A DNA stretch of 14,389 bases, from the NCBI GenBank assembly GCA_001818705.1, contig MHJM01000019.1, positions 468 through 14,856 of the forward strand, given 5' to 3'. This stretch comes from Candidatus Harrisonbacteria bacterium RIFCSPLOWO2_02_FULL_45_10c. GTDB taxonomy: Bacteria; Patescibacteriota; Minisyncoccia; UBA6257; 02-FULL-45-10c. The translations under genes and the position numbers were made by a program. Positions within the stretch are counted from its first letter, which is position 1. The number at the start of each line of letters is the position of its first letter. Positions 1-4,901 of this stretch are shown one piece after another. Under the pieces are notes generated by a model. The model saw only the letters and a program-made list of their open reading frames with translations. It ran no database searches and had not been told where the DNA came from.

Positions 1-391
1 CCCGGGATGCCGGAAAAGTCGGCAACAGCAAGTTTTTTTCCAGCGTGGCTTTTTCAAAATCCCGGTAAAAAACTCCCGGTTCCACCACCGCCGACCCGTC
101 GCCGATGCTTTTTATCTGATTAAAATATTTGGAAAAATCCACGACGACCGATTCCGTTAAGGCGCCGCCGCTCATATCCGTGCCGCCGGACCGGGCAGTT
201 AAAGAAAACGCGCCGTCGGATTGCGAAGCAAAACGGACCAGATTTTTAACATCTTCAGTATCCTTCGGGCAGACTGCCGCCTTCGGCAATATTTCAAATA
301 AACTGGCATCGTGGCTGTACCTCTCAAGCGCCGGCCCATCAATCAATACATCGCCATTTATAACTTTCTTTAAATCATCGGTTAAAGGCAT
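1..391 (-). CDS. FAD-linked oxidase (GlcD/D-lactate dehydrogenase type), N-terminal part, cut by window edge
   Basis: Reading the minus strand from an ATG at 391-389 gives 130 uninterrupted residues up to the window edge, so only the 5' part of the gene is present. The translation contains the PP-loop region of the FAD_binding_4 (PCMH-type) fold: a VCPKDTEDVKNLVRFA segment near residues 46-62, then TARSGGTDMSGG near 72-83, then VVVDFSKYFN, and PTFPASR at the cut end. In this family these residues hold the FAD pyrophosphate. Relatives are GlcD, D-lactate dehydrogenase and the long FAD plus Fe-S fusion oxidases that oxidise 2-hydroxyacids; I cannot tell which, because the substrate-binding cap and any Fe-S domain lie outside the window. 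There is no Shine-Dalgarno close to the ATG. A TATACT box ends 7 bases upstream, so the mRNA may be leaderless. The family call is firm, the substrate unknown. Confidence 0.85.
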   Translation of the reverse strand, partial: MPLTDDLKKVINGDVLIDGPALERYSHDASLFEILPKAAVCPKDTEDVKNLVRFASQSDGAFSLTARSGGTDMSGGALTESVVVDFSKYFNQIKSIGDGSAVVEPGVFYRDFEKATLEKNLLLPTFPASR

Positions 392-404
392 ATCTATAAG
401 TATA
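392..404 (-). promoter_or_regulatory. -10 box just upstream of the FAD oxidase ATG (putative leaderless promoter)
   Basis: On the minus strand TATACT (404-399) is followed by seven bases (398-392) and then the ATG at 391. A transcript starting the usual distance after this box would begin at or next to the start codon. No Shine-Dalgarno sits within 10 bases of the ATG, though GGAGAG lies further up. No good -35 box was found. Confidence 0.45.
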
Positions 405-435
405 TATCTCTCCGGAGAAAATCGCTTATAAACAT

Positions 436-463
436 AAATAAAAACCCCAGTGATGCGGGGTTT
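436..463 (-). terminator. Rho-independent terminator of the 462-1022 gene
   Basis: On the minus strand AAACCCC and GGGGTTT arms (442-448 with 457-463) flank an 8-base loop and run into a T-rich tail, TTTTTATTT. The stem overlaps the TAA stop of the 186-residue gene. It separates that gene from the FAD oxidase downstream. Confidence 0.8.
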
Positions 464-1022
464 ATTTAGAAACTTTTTTTACCATAGCTACGCGGAAAAA
501 TGAATCAAGGCTGAAATCATTGCTCCCGATTTTTAATTCCAATATTGACCACCCTAAGCGGCGGTAATGTGACCGCAGAGAAGGAATAACCTTAACGCGA
601 TTCAGCTCCGGATATACGGTATCGCCGGAAACAAAATTCCATTCCATTGGCAGAAATGTCGCCAAGGAAAGGCAGCGGCTATTCGGATGTTTTTTAATCT
701 GCTCATCAATCAGCCGACGGATTTCCTTAATGCAGCCCTTAGTATTAATCAGGATAATCCGGAACCAGAGCTTGTCCTTGTGAATTTCCGACGATGCGTC
801 AAAATACTGCTTTTCAACCGTAACTCTGTCCCAGCCTCTTTTTTGATACGTGGCTGCTAATCGGCTAATGACCGATTTAGTAAACAAATGCCTAACCGAA
901 TCGTCAAAAAATTCTCCGTAAATAGCAATCGGCTTACCGTGATAATCGCTATTAATCTTCCCGTTCATCTTATTAAAAAGATGGACCAGAAACTCTATTT
1001 CTTTATCCGATAATTTTAGCAC
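462..1022 (-). CDS. Hypothetical protein, 186 residues
   Basis: I do not recognise this protein. It starts with GTG at 1022-1020, preceded by AAGGATAGCCA, so the Shine-Dalgarno AGGA lies 6 bases upstream and supports this start. The protein is basic, has no signal peptide or membrane segment, and looks soluble. Two halves can be seen: residues 1-60, charged and helical with repeated Phe and Leu (EIEFLVHLFNKM), and a C-terminal half with alternating hydrophobic residues that could form a beta sheet (VKVIPSLRSHYRRLGWSILEL). It is divergent from the thioesterase, with 104 bases between the starts, and ends in its own terminator, so it is probably monocistronic. Real-gene status rests on the RBS, the promoter, the terminator and the uninterrupted length. 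Confidence 0.75.
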   Translation of the reverse strand: MLKLSDKEIEFLVHLFNKMNGKINSDYHGKPIAIYGEFFDDSVRHLFTKSVISRLAATYQKRGWDRVTVEKQYFDASSEIHKDKLWFRIILINTKGCIKEIRRLIDEQIKKHPNSRCLSLATFLPMEWNFVSGDTVYPELNRVKVIPSLRSHYRRLGWSILELKIGSNDFSLDSFFRVAMVKKVSK

Positions 1023-1051
1023 TGGCTATCCTTTCTTAAATAACTGCTTTA

Positions 1052-1080
1052 AGTGTAAAAAATTTAATTTGTAAAATCAA
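1052..1080 (-). promoter_or_regulatory. Candidate promoter for the 462-1022 gene
   Basis: Minus-strand TTGATT (1080-1075), a 17-base spacer and TACACT (1057-1052). The expected transcript start would leave a leader of roughly 20 to 25 bases that contains the AGGA ribosome site. The match is moderate (4 of 6 at -10). Confidence 0.4.
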
Positions 1081-1126
1081 ATGCAACCTGCTAACCTAAT
1101 GGTAGTTTTTTCAAAAAGGATAGCAT

Positions 1127-1618
1127 GTGAGTAGACCCGAGCTTCCGCCGAAACGAGTATCCGAATCCGCAATCAATGATTTCCCGCATCCGATTTTTCC
1201 GCATCACCTGAACTATCTTTCCACTCTCTTCGGGGGCGTCCCGCTCGCAAAAGCGGATGAAATCGCCGGCGAAGTAGCGCAACGGCATACGGACCAGATC
1301 TGCGTCACCAAATATGTTACGGCGGAATTTTTCGCGCCGGGATATCAAGGTGAAATATTAATTTTTAAAGCCGCAGTCAACCGAACCTGGCGCACGTCGC
1401 TGGAAATCGGAGTCAAGGTTCTCGCTATCGATCGGTCAAAAAAAACTACTCGCCATATTGTTTCCCTCTACTTTATTCTGGTAGCGGAGACAAAAGACGG
1501 GAACGGAAAAATCCACCTTTCCCGGATTCCCCAGGTCATTTCAGAAACCGACGAAGAAAAACGCCGGTATGAAGAAGCGGAAGTCCGAAGACAAATGTTA
1601 AGAAAAAGCTCCCTTTAA
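1127..1618 (+). CDS. Acyl-CoA thioesterase, hotdog fold (YciA/ACOT-like)
   Basis: This enzyme should hydrolyse acyl-CoA thioesters to free acid and CoA in the cytoplasm. The sequence has the acyl-CoA hydrolase pattern: HHLNYLSTLFGG at residues 26-37 followed by the helix with Asp44 (AKADEIAGEVAQRH), which carries the catalytic acid in this family. Then come the central strands, including FFAPGYQGEILIF (68-80) and SLEIGVKVLA (91-100). The length of 163 residues fits a single hotdog domain with a charged C-terminal helix. The start is GTG at 1127; AAGGA lies 6 bases upstream, and the overlapping ATG at 1125 runs straight into TGA. It stands alone between a divergent unknown gene and a shared terminator. 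The chain-length preference cannot be read. A CoA-dependent enzyme is notable if the host is a CPR bacterium, since most lack fatty-acid metabolism. Confidence 0.85.
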   Translation: MSRPELPPKRVSESAINDFPHPIFPHHLNYLSTLFGGVPLAKADEIAGEVAQRHTDQICVTKYVTAEFFAPGYQGEILIFKAAVNRTWRTSLEIGVKVLAIDRSKKTTRHIVSLYFILVAETKDGNGKIHLSRIPQVISETDEEKRRYEEAEVRRQMLRKSSL

Positions 1619-1629
1619 GGGAGCTTTTT
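1603..1629. terminator. Bidirectional terminator between the convergent thioesterase and DUF3850 genes
   Basis: A perfect inverted repeat, AAAAAGCTCCCTT (1603-1615) and its complement (1617-1629). It has A tracts on the left and T tracts on the right, so it can terminate on either strand. It overlaps the stop codons of both genes (1616-1618 and 1630-1628). Confidence 0.9.
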
Positions 1630-1894
1630 ATTCATCAAATTGAATTACGTAAAATCCGTGTTCTTTCATTTTCTCGGCTTGGCCGAACTTATCCAGCGTA
1701 AATTTAGAAACATAACCGACTTTCTTTTCAATGCTCCGGCCGGAATATTGCTGGCTTTGCGGATCCCATTCCTCCAAAAGCAACGAATCGCCTGCCTGAA
1801 CGTTAAAATCCGCCACCCGCATCTCAAACTTTTTCACTCTCGACTGGATTAACTCAAAATAATCCGGCCAAATTCTTTTCTTAATGATTGCCAT
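1628..1894 (-). CDS. DUF3850/ASCH-type (PUA-like) small protein
   Basis: The 88-residue protein resembles the DUF3850/ASCH group, small PUA-like beta-barrels thought to bind nucleic acids or modified nucleotides. Visible signs are the N-terminal IKKRIWPDYFELIQS helix with Trp9-Pro10, the KKFEMRVADFNVQAGD segment (residues 21-36) with the conserved Lys/Glu/Arg that line the PUA-like pocket, LLLEEWDP (38-45), and a closing strand HGFYVIQFDE. The ATG at 1894 lies three bases after the TAA of the MazG gene with no separate Shine-Dalgarno, so it is translationally coupled to it. It ends in the bidirectional terminator. The substrate is unknown; pairing with a nucleotide pyrophosphohydrolase is suggestive only. 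Confidence 0.7.
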   Translation of the reverse strand: MAIIKKRIWPDYFELIQSRVKKFEMRVADFNVQAGDSLLLEEWDPQSQQYSGRSIEKKVGYVSKFTLDKFGQAEKMKEHGFYVIQFDE

Positions 1895-1897
1895 AGA

Positions 1898-2233
1898 TTA
1901 ACGGTTATCGCCGGTGCTATGAAGCTTGTTGCGCTCTAATCTGGAAAAAATCTTCTCAATATTTGCTGACACCACATCTTCCAGCGAAAGCCCTAATTCC
2001 GTGGATAACTGCGAAACATACCACAAGACATCGCCGAGCTCTTTTTTTAATTCCGATTTTTTCTCATCGGTTAAATCCAAAACGCCGCCGTTATTCCGGT
2101 ATAATTTTTTAATCTTCTCCGCTACCTCCCCGGCCTCGCCGGCAAGTCCCAGCGTCGGATAAATAAGATTCTGGCCGGCATCCCAATAGAGCGCCGTTTC
2201 CCGGGATTTTTTCTGGTATTCTTCGAAGGTCAT
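1898..2233 (-). CDS. MazG-like nucleoside triphosphate pyrophosphohydrolase
   Basis: This is a 111-residue single-domain member of the MazG/all-alpha NTP pyrophosphohydrolase superfamily, which cleaves (d)NTPs to NMP and pyrophosphate to clean the nucleotide pool. The magnesium-binding signature is present: Glu33 and Glu36 in GLAGEAGEVAEK, then Glu65 and Asp68 in KKELGDVLWYVSQL. The C-terminal helix ANIEKIFSRLERNK is also typical of the family. It is the first gene of a two-gene operon with the DUF3850 protein. The ATG at 2233 has no Shine-Dalgarno; instead an extended -10 box (TGG TATTAT) ends 7 bases upstream, which points to a leaderless mRNA. Short MazG-like enzymes differ in preferred nucleotide (dCTP, dUTP, oxidised or other); the sequence alone does not settle this. 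Confidence 0.88.
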   Translation of the reverse strand: MTFEEYQKKSRETALYWDAGQNLIYPTLGLAGEAGEVAEKIKKLYRNNGGVLDLTDEKKSELKKELGDVLWYVSQLSTELGLSLEDVVSANIEKIFSRLERNKLHSTGDNR

Positions 2234-2249
2234 ACTTTTTATAATACCA
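2234..2249 (-). promoter_or_regulatory. Extended -10 promoter with ATG 7 bases downstream (putative leaderless, MazG operon)
   Basis: The minus strand reads TGG-TATTAT (2249-2241), AAAAAGT (2240-2234), then ATG. The TGn extension makes a -35 box unnecessary. The same arrangement, nearly base for base (ATGGTATAATAAAAGTAATG), precedes the gene at 13961. Confidence 0.6.
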
Positions 2250-2258
2250 TTGCTCCAA

Positions 2259-2284
2259 TAAAAAATCGCCTTAATAAGGGCGAT
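2259..2284 (-). terminator. Rho-independent terminator of the 2288-2707 gene
   Basis: On the minus strand ATCGCC and GGCGAT arms (2284-2265) flank a short AT-rich loop and are followed by TTTTTT. It lies 3 bases after the TAA at 2290-2288 and just before the MazG promoter. Confidence 0.8.
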
Positions 2285-2287
2285 AAA

Positions 2288-2707
2288 TTAATTCAATCCC
2301 GAATCCTGATTCGGTCCTGGAAATTCAGGGAAATCCCGTGGCTGCATAAATGTATCCTGAATAATTTTAAACTCGGTTATTTTTTTATATGCCAACAACG
2401 GCTTATTGCGGGAATCAAACGGAGTATATGTAATTTCGAGTTTCTTTCCATGATCATGGCGCGTTTCGATGCGGAACCTGACCGGCATCACCTTCTGCTC
2501 CAGTGCGCGCGAAACAATCTGCTGAATCTTCTTAACGGCAAAAACTGCCAGTATAGCGATAAAATCCTTGGTTCTTTCCGGAGGCATTTCGATAAAGGTG
2601 CAAAAATCAATAATTTCTCCTTTAAAAGCGCGAATATATCGGTCACAAAAAATCATAATATCACGTTCATTCTGAAGCGACGAAACCTGAATTTCTATAT
2701 ATTCCAC
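2288..2707 (-). CDS. Hypothetical protein, 139 residues
   Basis: I do not recognise this protein. It appears to be a soluble, mixed alpha/beta protein: strand MEYIEIQVSSL, a helical middle with ERDIMIFCDRYIRAF and KDFIAILAVFAVKKIQQIV, then two basic strands (MPVRFRIETRHDH, KKLEITYTPFD) and a Pro-rich tail (PRDFPEFPGPNQ). The open frame extends upstream to a TTG at 2725, but the better start is GTG at 2707-2705. It has GGGGGA 3 bases upstream, and that site would lie inside the coding region if TTG were used. The gene sits between nfo (46 bases upstream) and its own terminator, so it may be read as the tail of the nfo transcript. Confidence 0.7.
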   Translation of the reverse strand: MEYIEIQVSSLQNERDIMIFCDRYIRAFKGEIIDFCTFIEMPPERTKDFIAILAVFAVKKIQQIVSRALEQKVMPVRFRIETRHDHGKKLEITYTPFDSRNKPLLAYKKITEFKIIQDTFMQPRDFPEFPGPNQDSGLN

Positions 2708-2710
2708 GCT

Positions 2711-2717
2711 TCCCCCT
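2711..2717 (-). promoter_or_regulatory. Shine-Dalgarno that decides the GTG start at 2707
   Basis: The minus strand reads AGGGGGA (2717-2711), AGC, GTG. The purine run is the only strong ribosome site here and argues against the in-frame TTG at 2725. Confidence 0.55.
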
Positions 2718-2753
2718 TCCGCCAATCAAAAATCTACTCTTAGATTACCAAAC

Positions 2754-3602
2754 TCACTTGACAAAGCAAGACTTCAATATATCCACATTCTTCTTATCCG
2801 GACCCTCGTCGTCAAACCCCGGAACTTCCAACAGCCAGGCTTTATCATGCAATCTTTTTTCTTTAGCCAGATTTTTAAAACTTTTCAGTCCGATAAATCC
2901 TTTGCCTAAATTTTCATGGCGGTCATAGTGCGAATTAAACGGACTTTTGGAATCATTAACATGCAAAGCGACAAGATTCTTGATGCCAATCGCTTTATCC
3001 CAAGCATCAAAATGGTTTTTAATTTCTGCCGGCGAATAGGTTTCAATAATTCCCGCCTCAAAGGCATGGGCGGTATCAAAACAAACTTTCACCCGATCCG
3101 AATCCAGCGCATTCATAATCACGCCCATTTCTTCCGGCGTGGATCCGAGTTTCTGCCCGCTCCCGGCGGCATTTTCCATAATCAGTTGCGCCTTGCCTGG
3201 AACCTTTTGTAAAACTACTCTCATGCTGGCAATTACTTTTTTTATCGCTGCCTCTTTTTTTTGTTCTCCCGCAGAACCAATATGAAAAATTAGGCCCTGC
3301 CCGCCAATCAGCTCGGTAATCGCCAAATGATCCGCCAGATTCTGAATCGATTTTTCCACCAGCTCCTTAGTGGCGCTCCCAAGATTCACTAAATAAGCTC
3401 CGTGCAGATATACGGATTGCACATCGCTTTTCCCTAAAGCATCCCGATACCGTTTCATTCCGGCGCTATCCGGCATACCCACTCGCCACTGTTGAGGCGA
3501 AGCGCCGAAAATTTGGATAGCATTAGCGCCGATGCGCGCGGCATTTTCAATCGCTTTATACAAGCCGCCGGCTGTTGATACGTGCCCGCCAATCTTCAGC
3601 AT
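2754..3602 (-). CDS. nfo: Endonuclease IV (AP endonuclease)
   Basis: Endonuclease IV cuts DNA 5' to abasic sites in base excision repair, using three Zn ions in a TIM barrel. The 282-residue length is normal for the family. Counting from MLKIGGHVSTAGG, all nine expected metal ligands are visible: His67 (YLHGAYLVNLGS), His107 (IFHIGS), Glu143 (IMENAAG), Asp176 and His179 (CFDTAHAF), His214 (LHVNDSK), Asp227 and His229 (HYDRHENLGKG) and Glu259 (LLEVPG). The frame stays open 64 codons further upstream, but that part is the shadow of a different small gene, so the start is taken as ATG 3602. It lies four bases after the stop of the Cys-rich gene, with GAGGAAAGTGAG upstream. An in-frame GTG at 3617 is the alternative. 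Translation is probably coupled to the upstream gene. Confidence 0.95.
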   Translation of the reverse strand: MLKIGGHVSTAGGLYKAIENAARIGANAIQIFGASPQQWRVGMPDSAGMKRYRDALGKSDVQSVYLHGAYLVNLGSATKELVEKSIQNLADHLAITELIGGQGLIFHIGSAGEQKKEAAIKKVIASMRVVLQKVPGKAQLIMENAAGSGQKLGSTPEEMGVIMNALDSDRVKVCFDTAHAFEAGIIETYSPAEIKNHFDAWDKAIGIKNLVALHVNDSKSPFNSHYDRHENLGKGFIGLKSFKNLAKEKRLHDKAWLLEVPGFDDEGPDKKNVDILKSCFVK

Positions 3603-3606
3603 ATAA

Positions 3607-3786
3607 TTACTGCTCACTTTCCTCGGATTGCTTACTATTCTGTTCCTCGGAATTACCGTGTTTGCCGTCTTGGCAATCGCACGGCAATAACGGCTCGCCC
3701 GCCTTAGAACAATCTTCAGCTTGGCAAACCCCGGATACTTCGGAAACGCCTCGGCACCCGCCGGTGCAAATGTAGTGTTGTTCCAT
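3607..3786 (-). CDS. Cys-rich 59-residue protein, probable metal-binding mini-protein, hidden in the nfo frame extension
   Basis: A separate minus-strand frame runs from ATG 3786 to TAA 3609-3607. It encodes MEQHYICTGGCRGVSEVSGV, continues with CQAEDCSKAGEPLLPCDCQDGKH, and ends in a polar tail rich in Ser, Glu and Gln. The six cysteines (7, 11, 21, 26, 36, 38) come in three pairs, CTGGC, CQAEDC and CDC, with His43 close by, as in a small zinc- or other metal-binding fold. From memory, small CPR proteins with the same CTGGCxGVS...CxAxDC...L..CDC..G.H pattern exist; I know of no assigned function. The competing frame across this stretch (3794-3603) gives a protein unlike any endonuclease IV N-terminus. 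Stop and nfo ATG are four bases apart, so the genes look coupled. A TAGAAT box six bases before the ATG suggests a leaderless transcript. Confidence 0.8.
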   Translation of the reverse strand: MEQHYICTGGCRGVSEVSGVCQAEDCSKAGEPLLPCDCQDGKHGNSEEQNSKQSEESEQ

Positions 3787-3792
3787 TCACCC

Positions 3793-3801
3793 ATTCTAAC
3801 A
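3793..3801 (-). promoter_or_regulatory. Extended -10 promoter for the Cys-rich/nfo operon (putative leaderless)
   Basis: The minus strand reads TGT-TAGAAT (3801-3793), then GGGTGA (3792-3787) and ATG. TAGAAT matches 5 of 6 of the -10 consensus and has the TGn extension. It begins within the T tail of the upstream terminator, so termination and re-initiation are packed into about 40 bases. GGGTGA could instead act as a very close Shine-Dalgarno. Confidence 0.5.
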
Positions 3802-3826
3802 AAAAGAGCTCCGATATTGGAGCTCT
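3800..3826 (-). terminator. Rho-independent terminator of the TPM-like operon
   Basis: On the minus strand AGAGCTCC (3826-3819), a six-base loop and GGAGCTCT (3812-3805) are followed by a T run ending TTG. It ends transcription of the 4726-3834 operon just before the Cys-rich gene. Confidence 0.9.
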
Positions 3827-3833
3827 GATAAAA

Positions 3834-4517
3834 TCAAGAGGAGATTATTTCCAGCAATATATCCTGCGTCCGGTTCTTGGCGCTTTGAAATGCCTTGTAC
3901 ACTTCAAACCAATCCACTAGACTTTCTTCCATAAGTACGGTGCCGCTGATAAATATATTCTTGGCCTTCTCTAAAGATTTAAAATATGGGTCCGGAGCTT
4001 TCTTGCGGTGCAATGCCCGAGCCGTTGACTCGAAAAAGGACGGAAAATCCTGATACAAGCGCAATGCCTGTTCCTTAAATCCGCTGCTATCCGAACCAAC
4101 TGCCGGTTGCTTCGTTTGCTGCAGCAATTTTTCTCCGAATCGGTTGATGCCGTATAGAACACTGTTAAGATAAGCGCCTTCCCGGAAGCGCTGCTGGATT
4201 TCTACAACTACTTGCTTAATAAATTCTTTCAGTAAAACATCGTCTTCGTGGCAAATCAGGAACTGTTTTTTATCTAAAATAAGAAAAATTGAAACGTTCC
4301 TGTTTTCCAATGAATTAAGCCGCTGATATTGCTCGCTGATCTTGTCCGGTTCTACGGTAATGCTGTCCTGAAAATCGCATCCGAAGCTCTTAACCACCGT
4401 TACCGTAATCCTTTTCCGGCATCGCTTTTCAACTTCCAGGAGGCGTTCCTGGATTAAACGCAAGTCGTCTTCAACAAAATAATCCAACAGAAAATTCGGA
4501 ACGTTATACTGATTCAT
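3834..4517 (-). CDS. TPM-domain-like protein, 227 residues, cytoplasmic
   Basis: Residues about 20-135 resemble the TPM domain (TLP18.3/Psb32/MOLO-1 family). Strands ITVTVVKSF and VSIFLILDKKQFLICHEDD are followed by the pattern FREGAYLNSVLYGINRFGEKL, which matches the F-x-x-G-x-Y-x(4)-x-x-G-I end of that domain. Most TPM proteins are exported or membrane-anchored; here there is no signal peptide or transmembrane helix. The C-terminal 90 residues are helical (KEQALRLYQDFPSFF, YFKSLEKAKNIFIS) and unrecognised. The frame is open 22 codons further upstream, but the ATG at 4517 has AAGGAG 7 bases before it and forms an ATGA overlap with the stop of the upstream membrane-protein gene, which fixes the start. 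Function unknown; a role next to a membrane partner is inferred from the coupling. Confidence 0.65.
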   Translation of the reverse strand: MNQYNVPNFLLDYFVEDDLRLIQERLLEVEKRCRKRITVTVVKSFGCDFQDSITVEPDKISEQYQRLNSLENRNVSIFLILDKKQFLICHEDDVLLKEFIKQVVVEIQQRFREGAYLNSVLYGINRFGEKLLQQTKQPAVGSDSSGFKEQALRLYQDFPSFFESTARALHRKKAPDPYFKSLEKAKNIFISGTVLMEESLVDWFEVYKAFQSAKNRTQDILLEIISS

Positions 4518-4726
4518 CGCCAAACTCCTTTTAAAACCGCCGTAACCGCTTGAAGAACTCGGCCATGCCAGGTACGTATCCATACCGCCACCACAAAATC
4601 AGAATTAATCCAAAGCGGCACAGTCAGCACTAATGTCAAAAGGCAGACAGTAAAAAAACCAAGCATCATGCCGACAAGCACATAAGTCCATTGTGGCTTG
4701 CCGAGCGGCTTACCGAAAAGACCCAT
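4514..4726 (-). CDS. Small single-pass membrane protein, 70 residues
   Basis: Unrecognised protein with a short charged N-terminus (MGLFGKPLGKPQ), one strong hydrophobic helix at residues 13-39 (YVLVGMMLGFFTVCLLTLVL and onward) and an amphipathic, Arg-containing tail (WIRTWHGRVLQAVTAVLKGVW). The ATG at 4726 has an excellent Shine-Dalgarno, GAGGAGGAAT directly upstream. Its TGA overlaps the ATG of the TPM-like gene (ATGA, 4517-4514), so the two are translated as a coupled pair in a fixed ratio. The likely role is a membrane anchor or partner for the downstream protein; this is an inference from context only. Confidence 0.75.
   Translation of the reverse strand: MGLFGKPLGKPQWTYVLVGMMLGFFTVCLLTLVLTVPLWINSDFVVAVWIRTWHGRVLQAVTAVLKGVWR
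4525..4530 (-). promoter_or_regulatory. Shine-Dalgarno that decides the ATG start at 4517
   Basis: The minus strand reads AAGGAG (4530-4525), seven bases, then ATG (4517). It lies within the end of the 70-residue membrane-protein gene and favours this start over an upstream in-frame ATG at 4583. Confidence 0.75.
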
Positions 4727-4765
4727 ATTCCTCCTCTGATAAAGATTTTCAAATCACTGCCTGAT

Positions 4766-4794
4766 AGATTAAAATATTTTCTAAAATATGTCAA
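4766..4794 (-). promoter_or_regulatory. Candidate promoter for the membrane protein/TPM operon
   Basis: Minus-strand TTGACA (4794-4789), a perfect -35 box, a 17-base spacer and TAATCT (4771-4766) at -10. The -10 match is poor (3 of 6), but the surrounding DNA is AT-rich. It is divergent from the L,D-transpeptidase promoter in the same 175-base gap. Confidence 0.45.
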
Positions 4795-4828
4795 TTATTT
4801 CCAGTACGTTAAAATTTGATTGAGATTT

Positions 4829-4858
4829 TTGGACATAATGAATTTCCTTTGATACTAT
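4829..4858 (+). promoter_or_regulatory. Candidate promoter for the L,D-transpeptidase gene
   Basis: TTGGAC (4829-4834), an 18-base spacer, TACTAT (4853-4858). The -10 and following bases (TACTATATATCTACA) closely resemble those before the tRNA-Asn gene (TACTATGTATATATCTACA), which supports a shared promoter type. Confidence 0.45.
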
Positions 4859-4889
4859 ATATCTACAGATTGCACTTTAAAAATCAACC

Positions 4890-4895
4890 AGGGAG
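4890..4895 (+). promoter_or_regulatory. Shine-Dalgarno for a TTG start at 4902
   Basis: AGGGAG is followed by six bases and TTG. There is no ATG or GTG before the signal peptide, so the TTG start is well supported. Confidence 0.7.
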
Positions 4896-4901
4896 CCGAC
4901 T

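Noticed and set aside
129..431. Plus-strand open frame of 100 codons
   Set aside because: It lies opposite the FAD oxidase, whose minus-strand translation has clear family motifs; the plus-strand product is Ser/Pro-rich low-complexity with no ribosome site.
1091..1348. Minus-strand open frame of 85 codons
   Set aside because: Antisense to the thioesterase, which has a ribosome site and hotdog motifs; no support for this one.
3603..3794. 64-codon N-terminal extension of endonuclease IV
   Set aside because: The residues do not resemble any endonuclease IV N-terminus, the family start MLKIGGHVST falls at 3602, and a different frame over these bases encodes a far more protein-like Cys-rich product.
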